A DNA stretch of 64,000 nt from Uliginosibacterium aquaticum (GTDB lineage: Bacteria > Pseudomonadota > Gammaproteobacteria > Burkholderiales > Rhodocyclaceae). A program made the position numbers and the translations under genes. The notes below the pieces were generated by a model. That model had not been told where the DNA came from. It was given only the letters and a program-made list of their open reading frames with translations, and made no database searches. The stretch is taken from contig NZ_JABCSC020000001.1 in assembly GCF_012972705.2 (NCBI RefSeq), positions 1,302,001 to 1,366,000 of the forward strand, in the 5' to 3' direction. Below are positions 29,901-37,229 of the stretch, piece after piece (the first letter of the stretch is position 1; each line of letters starts with the position of its first letter).

Positions 29901-32900
29901 CGTGCGCACTTCAAAAGGCCTCATCAGCTCCAGCACGCTCGCGCGCCAGAGTCAGACGCTGGAGAGTACCGCCCTGGGAAGCGATTTCCAGGCCGGCGGT
30001 GCACTGGCGCTTAGCGCTGGGCGTGACCTCAACATCACCGCCAGCAACCTCGCCGCCCAGGGCGATGCAACGCTGTACGCCGGTCGTGATCTCAGCCTCG
30101 GTGCCCAGGCCTACAACCAGAGCAGCGCGCAAACGAGCCAGTCCAGCAAGCGGGGTGTCGACTACGACGTCGCCACTGGCGCCAACTACAACACCCGCAA
30201 ACTCTCCGAGAATTTCAGCAACCTCACCACACGTCAGACCGGCAGCTCGGTCAGTGGTGACAATGTCAGCCTGAGTGCCGGGCGCGATGCCACCATCACC
30301 GCCAGCAACGTGCTGGCCGACCGTAATCTGGCCGTCGAGGCCGGGCGCAATGTCGACATCCTCGCCGCCGTCGAAACCTCCCGCACCCAGACGGCCACCC
30401 AAAGCTCCGGTTTCGGGCTCAACGTCTATGCCGGCATGGCACCTCGCCAGACCTTCATCGGCACCAACCGCGCGGCGGACAACGGCACCCAGTACGACAC
30501 CAATGGCGTCACCAGCATCCTCTCGGCCAATGCCGGCAACCTGAGCATTCGCGCAGGGCTCGACAAGAACGCGACCGATGGCCAGTCCGCGGCTGAGGCC
30601 GGCCGTGTGCTCACCCAGGGCGCCAACATCCAGGCGCAAGGCAATGTCGATATCTCCGGCCGCAGCGTGAGCCTGGAAGAAGTGAACACCACCAGCCAGA
30701 GCAGCTACCACACCCAGAGCAGCAGCATGACGCTCGGCGCACAACTGGCTGGCTCCGTTGGCAGCATCATTACCGCCGCCTATGACAATGCCCAGGCCGC
30801 TCGCAAGACTGATAACGATCGCCTCAAAGGCGCTCTGGTGCTCAAGTCCGTCTATGACATCGCCAAGCTCGGCCAATCCGCAGCGGATGGCAAGCTAGGT
30901 TCGGCTGCCGTGGTGACTGACAAGATGGTTGAAGGTGGCGATGGCACTTTGACCAAGGCCGACGTCAATAATGGCAAGGCCGATTCCAGCAGCGGCTCTG
31001 CTTTCGGGGTGAGCGTGAACCTCACCTCGGGCAGCAGCAAGAGCGACAGCATCAACAACAGCAGCACCGCCCGGGGCACCAACATCCAGGGCGACAAGAT
31101 CAGCATCACCGCCAGTGATGGCGATCTGCACGCCAAGGGCGTGAAGATCCAGGGCACGGACGTGAGCCTGGAAGCGAGCCGCAACATCCTGCTCGAAGCG
31201 GCCAGCAACACCTCTACGCTGGACAACACCAACAGCGGTGCCAACTACGGCCTGGGCGTCACCGTGGGGCTCGGCTCTCAAAACGGCATCAGCTTCCAGA
31301 TCTCGGCCAGCCAGAGCCGCGGCATGGCGAGCGGCAGCGAAACGACCTATGACAACAGCCTGATCGAAGCGAGCAACCGCCTCACCCTCAAGAGCGGGGG
31401 AGACACCACGCTCTCCGGCGCCCAGCTCAAGGCCAAGGAAGTGAGCGGCAACATCGGTGGCGACCTCAAGGTCGTCACCCTGCAAGACAGCTCGAAATAC
31501 GACAGCAAGCAAACCAGCGGCGGTTTCAGCATCAGCCTGTGCATTCCGCCGATCTGCTACGGCCAGGTCGTCAGTGGCAGCGTCCAGTACGCACGGGACA
31601 GCATCAACCACAACTACCAGAGCGCGGTTGGGCAGAGCGGCATCTTCGCGGGCGATAGTGGCTTCAACCTGATCGTCTCGGGCAACACCCTGCTCAAGGG
31701 TGGGGCGCTGGCCACCACGGGGAACCCCAGCGAGAGCCGCCTCAAGACGGCCAGCCTCACCTATGAAGACCTCAGCAACGTCCAGAGCACCAAGAGCAGC
31801 TCCGTCTCGGTCAGTGCCAGCTACGGCTCAGGTAACAGCCTCGCCTCCACGCTCGCCAGCAATGCCCAGAGCAACGCTTTGGGCAACGCCAGCAGCCTGC
31901 TGGCCGCTGGCAAACGGAACGGCAGTGAAAGCAGCCAGACCCTCGCCTTCATCCAGGGCCAGGTCGACATCACCGGCACAGGGGACGCTGCCACCGACGC
32001 CAAGAGCCAGGCCGCTGCGGCCACGCTCACCAGTCGTGACGCGGCAACGGCCAACGGCGCGCTAGCCAACAGCCTCAGCCTGCAAGAGGCCGGCAAGCTC
32101 CAGCAAGAACTCCAGACCGAACGCGAAAACGCCCGTGCTGCGCAGTTGGTGGGGCAGGTCATGACCAACAGTATCGGTGACGTCTCCAAAGACAAATGGG
32201 CCGAAGGCAGCTGGCAGAAAACCGCCCTGCACGGCATGGCAGGCGCGATCGAAGCCGCGATTGCGGGCGGCAAGATCGAGGTCGGCGCCCTGGCCGGCAT
32301 GGCCAACGAGCAGTTGATCCCGATGATGGAGGCTTTCCTTGCAAGTGAGTACAAGATCACCGAACGCAGTGACCCCGAGAACTTCAAAGCCCTGATGAAA
32401 GCGGGCAGTGCCCTGGCCGGGTTGGCAGTAGGGGCGATTGCCAGCGGCGGGGATGCGCAGAACACCGCGCTGGGCGGCTCGGTGGCGCTGACGGCGACGG
32501 AGAATAACTATCTCAAGCACACAGAAGCCAAGGCATTACGAGACAAGCTGCAAGCCTGTAAGCAGCAGCAATGCAGTGCTTCCGAACGAGACAAAATTCT
32601 CGCTGAATACGAGTCGATTTCTGGGAAGAACAACATTGAGTTGGCGAATTGCAAAGATGACACGTGCCGTGAGCGCTTGTTGTCTGATGTCGCCAGTACG
32701 ATGGAAATGAAGGAAGCCTACGATGCCATCAAGGCTGTTAGTGGAAGTGGTACCTTGCTCGCGCTGCAACAGAACACGGCACAAAGCGTGAAAAAGTCTG
32801 AGCAGGCACAGGCAGCAAGAGAGGAGCATGCTGCCGGCGTCAAATCGCTCATAGCGCAGACCTGCAGAGGCTTGAGTACGGACCAATGCAGTGCAAAATT

Positions 32901-33690
32901 CCAGGCGAACCGGCAGCTTCTGGAAGATCTGACGATTGGAATGATTCCGATCATCGGCGACATTAAGAGCTTTAGCGATGCAGAAACGTTTGGTGATTAT
33001 GGCTGGGCCGTCGTGGGTGCGCTTGGCGGACCTCTGGGCGATACGGCCAAGGCACTGCGCACGGGTGGAAAGGCCGCCGATGCGCTGCATGACGTTGCCA
33101 ATATTGAGAAGACCGTGGACAAAGCCACGGATGCAGGAGGGTCGGTACATACGGCAGAAAGAACTGCAGACGCAGCTGCAGACAGTACGAAGCTGACGCG
33201 TGCGGATGGCTTACCTGTTGTTGAAGTCAAAGCAGGATCGAAGGGGGATTGGGACAAAGCCATCAATGGCAAGCTTGATGCAAGCACAGCCTATAAACTC
33301 GACAACGGTCACGTCTATGTCACAGACGCGTCTGGGCGGGTCAAGGCCGTCGAAGGGCAGTTGGACCTGAACAAGATGGACCGCAATACCTACCAGCAAT
33401 GTGCCACAGGCAAGTGCGGTAATCCTGGCGATGATGGTGGGCATCTGATCGCCAGCTCGCTGGGTGGAGCGGGAGATAGGATCAATATCGTTCCTCAAGC
33501 CTCAACGCTGAATCGCGGGGACTGGAAGGCAATGGAAAATGAGTTTAGGGCTGAGCTCAATAGAGGAAAGACGGTGTCAATTAAAATCGAGGTTGGGTAT
33601 CCTCCCGGGGGTGGGGTGAGGCCGAATGCATTCCAGGTTTCTGTAACGGTCGATGGAAAAGCACTTGCACCATACCGCTTTAATCAGTGA
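23950..33690 (+). CDS. cdiA: Contact-dependent inhibition effector CdiA (FhaB-like, nuclease C-terminus)
   Basis: The 3246-residue protein opens with an extended signal peptide region (MNKNIHRIIFNTVREQWMVV) and a second hydrophobic stretch ending VASAQ near 74. The TPS domain follows (about 75-270; NPAGISCDGCGF). Hemagglutinin repeats fill about 320-1400, then a non-repeat middle (about 1350-1780; RLGDGFYEQKLVREQ), further repeats to about 2700 and a pretoxin region. TENN at 2850 stands in for the usual VENN boundary. The toxin end carries DDGGHLIASSLGG (His3165) and INIVPQ---LNRG, matching the Endonuclea_NS_2 nuclease family. Residues 2402-2694 are encoded by the 875-bp repeat. It should be delivered into neighbouring cells and degrade nucleic acid. 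Confidence 0.92.
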   Translation: MNKNIHRIIFNTVREQWMVVPENATAQGRSSSASGERQHEVKGRTFFGSLSILKLSLLLSFGMASLVASAQITPDAAAPAQQQPGVANAANGVPVVNIQTPSAAGVSRNTYQQFDVKANGVVLNNSAGNVQSQLGGWIQGNPLLAGGNARVILNEVNSSNPSLLHGFIEVAGSRAQVIVANPAGISCDGCGFINAERATLTTGTPVFSNGNLESFRVERGTVSFTGAGMDASQTDYTRVLARAVQVNAGIWAKQLEVVTGANEVRAEPAGEGAQSAEVTPLAASADQPPAFSIDVSQLGGMYAGKIRLVGTEAGLGVRNAGKIGATAGNVSVDSQGRLTNSGSIQASEDMELVAAGGLSNSGTLYAGHSADLQLAGSNDNAGLIGAANNVSITARSDVAGQAGSFTQSNTATLAAGLAAEMSLGSNGELAVSADTVQMAGQLAAGASQSWQGRVLSLQGSSILTKDFALTADAANLDSAVLTSQGSVRITARDSLTTRAANLQAQRLALAAASLDNTGGQLIQNGNDAFSLNLAGALNNTRGVIATAGAFDLRTGALSNTSGTLYAGASLTVMSAGALNNDRGSILSAGSAPLTLNTAGDFSNVGGQVSANGGLVIQALKLTNTESGELSAGGASAITVHTLDNSGGRIQSDQSLRVETQATLLNNSGKLLAGTSLTLESASIQNQRGSILNSGSGNLSTHASGALDNTEGEIAGNGDTDIAVAGLDNSRGRINAQGALALNSSGGLNNTDGQITQTGLGPMVVSASQGFINTRGTLASNAAQSRLSGSTLNNAGGFIRLGGDLSLQFSSVVNDSGLLSASGTLQLVQADLLQNRSGKILASSDLALEATQLDNQSGEISSATGGLSARSSALSNASGTLSASGRLQLLGGGVNNNAGVISAHEVTIDTQGASFDNVDGRLVSASSLSLVSARLDNTRGTLQAAGNTDIDTRGAELINRDSGSQNGILSGGALSLKAGALDNRSGFIGGNLDASLTLTGLDNTRGTINAQRNIDLSTGVLTNTTGGQVNALGNISVRASSLNNDDGLLRSNNTLDITTTVLTNRNTQSQERGLAGSTLILNTGSLDNSAGAIRAAQLLSFTSSGTLQNAGGVIQSSGQATLTDAQAGRTLAISNVGGNILASQRLTLESGSYSGGGTLASYGDLSFSVQGDYTHTGIIQGLGNVTISVQNLLSNQSLLEAGQTLSVRAGAIDNTQSGEFNGATTHLYSAGTLNNRGLIDGGLTWLEQAQLNNLGSGRIYGDQVSIRTGGLSNDAETGGDGQTRAAVIAARSSLQIGAGSLDNGNHALLFSAGNLAIGGDLNASQQAVGQAGNLNNHSATIEALGDMSLSVQQITNRNDHFATEQVQVSSDYFDLFLLGGGTYTAKDNGAYVGSVNGRDNLYANGQRLSTEFDRRMYTETVTETRVTSTDPAVIRAGGSIALASGSITNAQSKLLAGGALTGSVDVITNDGGVGQRTTLRSGTFVQYRNGGASQYAYNENLSADMDLGAVIVEAGSSQGGSGTSLAAREVISLTGSIAAPGDLALGRDGSGSAQGADASTVEGAGVVGGATQAPGRGTVPHQIYEVSTGSTGAVIRTTAPNIRLPDNSLFRLIPAAQANYLIETDPRFASYKTWLSSDAMISALGLDPALTQKRLGDGFYEQKLVREQISELTGQRFLEGYASDEAQYQALMDKGVSFAKQYQLIPGVALSAEQMALLTSDIVWLVEQSVTLPDGSTTQVLVPQVYARAQSGDIDGSGALIAAREVQIKLSGALANNGTLAASKSLAITADSISQTGGRMSANTLELHAANDIQQTGGLISGTQSVVLDAGRNVVIASTSRSSASGEVSNTYINRLSGIQVGVAGQEGGQLIISGRQDVALTAATLIDLGTGGSTLIAAGRNLTLDTLTTSRDERLGSGGNHHYESSRTEQGTVIQSAGSVQLQAGNDLAARAATVSAGEALTVVAGNDIRIQAGEATRAVDDATVRTSKGLISSSTLARQSQTLESTALGSDFQAGGALALSAGRDLNITASNLAAQGDATLYAGRDLSLGAQAYNQSSAQTSQSSKRGVDYDVATGANYNTRKLSENFSNLTTRQTGSSVSGDNVSLSAGRDATITASNVLADRNLAVEAGRNVDILAAVETSRTQTATQSSGFGLNVYAGMAPRQTFIGTNRAADNGTQYDTNGVTSILSANAGNLSIRAGLDKNATDGQSAAEAGRVLTQGANIQAQGNVDISGRSVSLEEVNTTSQSSYHTQSSSMTLGAQLAGSVGSIITAAYDNAQAARKTDNDRLKGALVLKSVYDIAKLGQSAADGKLGSAAVVTDKMVEGGDGTLTKADVNNGKADSSSGSAFGVSVNLTSGSSKSDSINNSSTARGTNIQGDKISITASDGDLHAKGVKIQGTDVSLEASRNILLEAASNTSTLDNTNSGANYGLGVTVGLGSQNGISFQISASQSRGMASGSETTYDNSLIEASNRLTLKSGGDTTLSGAQLKAKEVSGNIGGDLKVVTLQDSSKYDSKQTSGGFSISLCIPPICYGQVVSGSVQYARDSINHNYQSAVGQSGIFAGDSGFNLIVSGNTLLKGGALATTGNPSESRLKTASLTYEDLSNVQSTKSSSVSVSASYGSGNSLASTLASNAQSNALGNASSLLAAGKRNGSESSQTLAFIQGQVDITGTGDAATDAKSQAAAATLTSRDAATANGALANSLSLQEAGKLQQELQTERENARAAQLVGQVMTNSIGDVSKDKWAEGSWQKTALHGMAGAIEAAIAGGKIEVGALAGMANEQLIPMMEAFLASEYKITERSDPENFKALMKAGSALAGLAVGAIASGGDAQNTALGGSVALTATENNYLKHTEAKALRDKLQACKQQQCSASERDKILAEYESISGKNNIELANCKDDTCRERLLSDVASTMEMKEAYDAIKAVSGSGTLLALQQNTAQSVKKSEQAQAAREEHAAGVKSLIAQTCRGLSTDQCSAKFQANRQLLEDLTIGMIPIIGDIKSFSDAETFGDYGWAVVGALGGPLGDTAKALRTGGKAADALHDVANIEKTVDKATDAGGSVHTAERTADAAADSTKLTRADGLPVVEVKAGSKGDWDKAINGKLDASTAYKLDNGHVYVTDASGRVKAVEGQLDLNKMDRNTYQQCATGKCGNPGDDGGHLIASSLGGAGDRINIVPQASTLNRGDWKAMENEFRAELNRGKTVSIKIEVGYPPGGGVRPNAFQVSVTVDGKALAPYRFNQ
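31155..32029 (+). repeat. Direct repeat, copy 1 (inside cdiA)
   Basis: These 875 bases recur at 34303-35177 with no difference noticed by eye, including the encoded peptide. They encode about residues 2402-2694 of CdiA, ahead of the toxin. Bases flanking each end differ between copies. Confidence 0.9.
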
Positions 33691-33697
33691 GGAAAAA

Positions 33698-34084
33698 ATG
33701 ACTGTGGAAGAAGCCTATCAATCATTGGCGAATGAGATTTTAGAGTGCGTCTCTGGGGAACAATGGGATTTCGCACGATCAAGTGTCAAGATTTTTTCTC
33801 GAATGACTCAGACGGATATAGAGCGAAAAAATGGGGAGTCCTCGTATGTCAATGAGAAATTTTCGGCATTCGATGTGGGAATGAAGGCTTCGGCTGCTGC
33901 CCTTTATCTCCGCGATAACCTTCTCGCCACCACTGGTCAGCGCATCTGGGGCCTGACCTTTACGCTCTACCCGGACGGCAAGTTCAACATCGAATATGAC
34001 TACAACAAGCCGGAAGACTACGAGGAAACCGATGAAGTGATTTCGGGTGATCAGGCCAACGCATCGCTGGGCAAGCTGGAGTAA
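33698..34084 (+). CDS. cdiI: CdiI immunity protein, YezG (DUF600) family
   Basis: The 128-residue cytosolic protein starts 7 bases after cdiA with an AGGA ribosome binding site. The C-terminal half (RIWGLTFTLYPDGKFNIEYDYNKPEDYEETDE) has the pattern of the YezG immunity family, which partners Endonuclea_NS_2 toxins such as Bacillus YeeF. It should bind and neutralise the CdiA nuclease in the producing cell. Base composition is lower in GC than cdiA for its first half, as is common for exchangeable toxin-immunity cassettes. Confidence 0.8.
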   Translation: MTVEEAYQSLANEILECVSGEQWDFARSSVKIFSRMTQTDIERKNGESSYVNEKFSAFDVGMKASAAALYLRDNLLATTGQRIWGLTFTLYPDGKFNIEYDYNKPEDYEETDEVISGDQANASLGKLE

Positions 34085-34250
34085 ATCTGTCAGGACGCAG
34101 GCCGTCACCAATAAATTCACGACCAAGCTAAGCAAAGGGCCGGAGGTGAAGTGCAGCGGTCGGGTGAGTGAATCGATAAGGTAATCAATAATCTTCAGAA
34201 TTCGGATAAGGGGGCTGACGCGATTAAGGCTATCGAACCCGTAACCCGGA

Positions 34251-34285
34251 GTAGGTCGGAAAAGCCGTAGGCGCCTTCCGACGTT
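34251..34285. repeat. REP-like palindrome at the repeat junction
   Basis: GTAGGTCGGAAAAGCC is followed by GGCGCCTTCCGAC. GTCGGAA (34255-34261) pairs with TTCCGAC (34276-34282). The form resembles the GTAGGTCGGA-type extragenic palindromes seen in many proteobacteria. It lies 18 bases before the second cdiA repeat. Confidence 0.5.
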
Positions 34286-34302
34286 GGGGGGCATGTCCGA
34301 GC

Positions 34303-35177
34303 CACGGACGTGAGCCTGGAAGCGAGCCGCAACATCCTGCTCGAAGCGGCCAGCAACACCTCTACGCTGGACAACACCAACAGCGGTGCCAACTACGGCC
34401 TGGGCGTCACCGTGGGGCTCGGCTCTCAAAACGGCATCAGCTTCCAGATCTCGGCCAGCCAGAGCCGCGGCATGGCGAGCGGCAGCGAAACGACCTATGA
34501 CAACAGCCTGATCGAAGCGAGCAACCGCCTCACCCTCAAGAGCGGGGGAGACACCACGCTCTCCGGCGCCCAGCTCAAGGCCAAGGAAGTGAGCGGCAAC
34601 ATCGGTGGCGACCTCAAGGTCGTCACCCTGCAAGACAGCTCGAAATACGACAGCAAGCAAACCAGCGGCGGTTTCAGCATCAGCCTGTGCATTCCGCCGA
34701 TCTGCTACGGCCAGGTCGTCAGTGGCAGCGTCCAGTACGCACGGGACAGCATCAACCACAACTACCAGAGCGCGGTTGGGCAGAGCGGCATCTTCGCGGG
34801 CGATAGTGGCTTCAACCTGATCGTCTCGGGCAACACCCTGCTCAAGGGTGGGGCGCTGGCCACCACGGGGAACCCCAGCGAGAGCCGCCTCAAGACGGCC
34901 AGCCTCACCTATGAAGACCTCAGCAACGTCCAGAGCACCAAGAGCAGCTCCGTCTCGGTCAGTGCCAGCTACGGCTCAGGTAACAGCCTCGCCTCCACGC
35001 TCGCCAGCAATGCCCAGAGCAACGCTTTGGGCAACGCCAGCAGCCTGCTGGCCGCTGGCAAACGGAACGGCAGTGAAAGCAGCCAGACCCTCGCCTTCAT
35101 CCAGGGCCAGGTCGACATCACCGGCACAGGGGACGCTGCCACCGACGCCAAGAGCCAGGCCGCTGCGGCCACGCTCA
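34303..35177 (+). pseudogene. Second copy of an internal cdiA segment (direct repeat, copy 2)
   Basis: The copy of 31155-32029 lies 218 bases after cdiI. The frame remains open (34310-35266), but it has no signal peptide, TPS domain, ribosome binding site or toxin, so it is not a gene by itself. Unlike classical orphan cdiA-CT modules, it stops before the TENN boundary and no toxin or immunity gene follows. It is either a residue of a former cassette replaced by later insertions, or a fresh duplication made during such an event. Confidence 0.8.
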
Positions 35178-35178
35178 G

Positions 35179-35481
35179 CCTTGGCGCGCGGCAATCTGCT
35201 TCACGCTGGGCGAAAGTTCGCTTGAAGAAATCGATCGCCAATACCTTGAATTTGCCCTCGGCTTGATGCTTCTGCTGAATGGTGTGGAAACGCGAAACCA
35301 ACGACTGGATTACCCTAAGCCTGACCGTGAAGCGGCAGAGTACGGCATTGCTTTTCTGAATGAAGCGCTGGTTCCACTCTGGCACAAATGCGGCAGCGAA
35401 CTGGGTTTGCCAACTCGGAACCTCATTGCGTCAGCCAGGCAGGTGTCGGCTCTGCTTTCGCGTTGGGCCTCTCAGCATTGA
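35179..35481 (+). pseudogene. C-terminal fragment of an unrecognised protein
   Basis: Directly at the end of the cdiA repeat a different open frame (about 100 codons) reads WRAAICFTLGESSLEEIDRQ and continues to RWASQH and a TGA at 35479. Its composition looks like a real soluble protein, but the 5' part is replaced by the cdiA repeat. The family is not recognised. Antisense frames are also open over part of it, so the coding strand is not certain. Confidence 0.4.
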
Positions 35482-35489
35482 AGGCATGT

Positions 35490-36412
35490 CGGCAAGGCTA
35501 TCGATAGCACAGTGGCGCCCGCCCAAAGACCACCCCGTAGAACGGGGTGGCCAGAGAAGAAACAACGCGCACGGAGAGCGATCCTCCGTGTGCACCTCAA
35601 CGTCTACTTCCTTTCTCGCTATCCGACCGGCCAAGGTCAGAATTCGTGTTCCCCGCTGCCAAGCGAGAAGCACGGCACTTCACTGCAATGGGCTGCCAAG
35701 CCCTTCCCCGTCAGGGGATACACACAGTTTCCACCGCTGGCAGTTTTCGAGTGCACTGTCGTGCGTTCCGTCTGGCTTGAGTGATGAATTCTCGCCATTC
35801 AGTCAGACTCTACTCTCCGCCTCTCCCTCTCTTGTGCCATTCCGGGTGCCACCCCGGTCAATCGGCCGTCAGAGATTCCCACGTTAGCCCACTACGTCAA
35901 ACCCACGATTTGAGAGATGGAGTCTCAAGGTCAAGGCATCGCATACGCTTCATGGCTTGCGCCACTTTCGGCCTACGATGTTCCAGAGCATCGGCTTACC
36001 CGCCCGACCTCTCACCGACTCATCACGCCCGTAGGCGCATCTCCAAGGGTTTTTACTCGGATGGGGGACTCACACCCCCAGTTACAGGCTTAAGCTATCC
36101 AGAGACCCACGCATTTCCGCGTGGTGCCGGGCAGTCCAGGTTTCCCCTCGTGCCCCTGTAGGATTTCTCCCCGCTTGCGCGGTTCGCGTCAGTTCGCGAC
36201 TACCTCATCAGCCCACCTGCCAAGCCCGGGTTGCGCCATTCGTTTTTCGAACGCCCCCCGGGACGGATTTTCACCGTTTCGTAGTGAACAGGGTTTGTGC
36301 GCGTTGCCGCGCGTCCCGTGTCCGTGTCGCCCAACTTCACGATCCGGACTATCCGGATCGTGGATTGGGTCGAAAGCAGGCTGTCGCCCGCTAGCGCCCG
36401 TTTCAGCCGCAC
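35490..36412 (-). mobile_element. Probable truncated group II intron (RNA part, no maturase)
   Basis: Read on the minus strand, the segment begins GTGCGGCTGAAACGGGCG (5' G at 36412), matching the GUGYG start of group II introns. It continues with structured, translation-poor sequence typical of domain I, including CTGGATAGCTTAAGCCTG and a GGGGGTGTGAGTCCCCC hairpin. A hairpin CACGATCCGGA/TCCGGATCGTG lies at 36338-36362. No reverse transcriptase and no domain V were seen; near 35470-35440 a short stub MLRGPTRKQSRHLPG ends in a stop. The 3' end is probably deleted. Class and exact ends are uncertain. Confidence 0.5.
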
Positions 36413-36448
36413 CAGCCAGTATTACCCGGCATGCAGCTAAGGCGGTGT

Positions 36449-36766
36449 GCGAGAGGTTGGCGACCTCTCGCGTGTCTTTCGACATGTGTGTTTTTGCAGT
36501 TGGCAGCCTGCCCGCTGAGTCCTCTGGCGTAGCCCGAAGGCTCACCAGGCAGGCTGCCGCACATGCAAGTCACCCCGGCTTTCGCCGGGTCCATCTCCTC
36601 GTTTGGTGACTGTCCTGTTTGTGTATAGGTCCAGGACGGCCGTGCTTCGCACGGAACATCATTACATTCGGTGCTTCCGCACCGAATCACATGACAAACA
36701 CAAGCCTTGCTCGCCGTCATGCCGCACTCATCGGCCTATACATCTGTGTCTCCACTACAGATGTAT
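36449..36766. repeat. Cluster of six strong hairpins upstream of a small gene
   Basis: Inverted repeats: 36449-36457/36463-36471 (GCGAGAGGT), 36502-36512/36548-36558 (GGCAGCCTGCC), 36574-36579/36584-36589 (CCCGGC), 36640-36645/36649-36654 (CCGTGC), 36666-36674/36679-36687 (ATTCGGTGC) and 36738-36747/36757-36766 (ATACATCTGT). A weaker outer pair GTCCTG/CAGGAC lies at 36612-36617/36632-36637. The last ends 6 bases before the ATG of the gene at 36773. All pairings are perfect by eye. Confidence 0.75.
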
Positions 36767-36772
36767 CACGTC

Positions 36773-37147
36773 ATGACAAATGCAAATCCACCATCACTCC
36801 CACTCTCTCGCTCGAAGTCGGCGGCGCTCTCGCGCGTCATTGGCCTGGTATCCAAGGGCTACGAACTGGTGCGCCACTCGGTGCGCGAGCGAGCAGCCTG
36901 GACATTCCGCCGGACGCACGAAGAGATGGCTGATTGGTTTGCGCTGCTTGAAGCGCAACTCAAGCGCCGCCGCAGCGACGAAGTGGCGCTGAGCTTGCAG
37001 CGGATCGCCCGCCAACCCGGCTTTGCGGGCGTGCGGGAACAGAGCTGGCGTTTGTGCCAGTTCGCGCGCCAGAACGGCTATGCGGAGGAGCTGCCGTTTC
37101 TGTATTTCGTCTCGAAGGTGTCACAGGGCGAGCGCGTTCTCATTTAA
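36773..37147 (+). CDS. Unrecognised small basic protein
   Basis: The 124-residue frame starts at an ATG 6 bases after an inverted repeat. The product is basic and largely helical: SRVIGLVSKGYELVRHSV, THEEMADWFALLEAQLKRRR and a C-terminal FLYFVSKVSQGERVLI. No signal peptide, membrane segment or known motif was seen. The upstream frame (to 36707) crosses a hairpin and is less likely. It lies alone between the intron remnant and the convergent integrase, so it is probable cargo of the integrated element. No obvious Shine-Dalgarno site is present, so translation may depend on the hairpin. Confidence 0.45.
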   Translation: MTNANPPSLPLSRSKSAALSRVIGLVSKGYELVRHSVRERAAWTFRRTHEEMADWFALLEAQLKRRRSDEVALSLQRIARQPGFAGVREQSWRLCQFARQNGYAEELPFLYFVSKVSQGERVLI

Positions 37148-37229
37148 GCGTTCTACGGTTGAACGTGCGAGCTTCGGCCGGGATGCGCGCTCACATTCGG
37201 GCCTCCCAGCGTTCTTGGCGGCCGAGCCT

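Noticed and set aside
23950-33690. CRISPR-like or tandem DNA repeats inside cdiA
   Set aside because: The periodicity is the degenerate protein repeat of the hemagglutinin helix, not spaced identical DNA repeats.
33779-34759. Minus-strand frame of 326 codons across cdiI and the repeat
   Set aside because: Part of it is the antisense of the cdiA repeat, also present at 30895-31611; no independent support.
34303-35266. Functional orphan cdiA-CT module
   Set aside because: The copy ends before the TENN boundary and is followed by no toxin or immunity gene.
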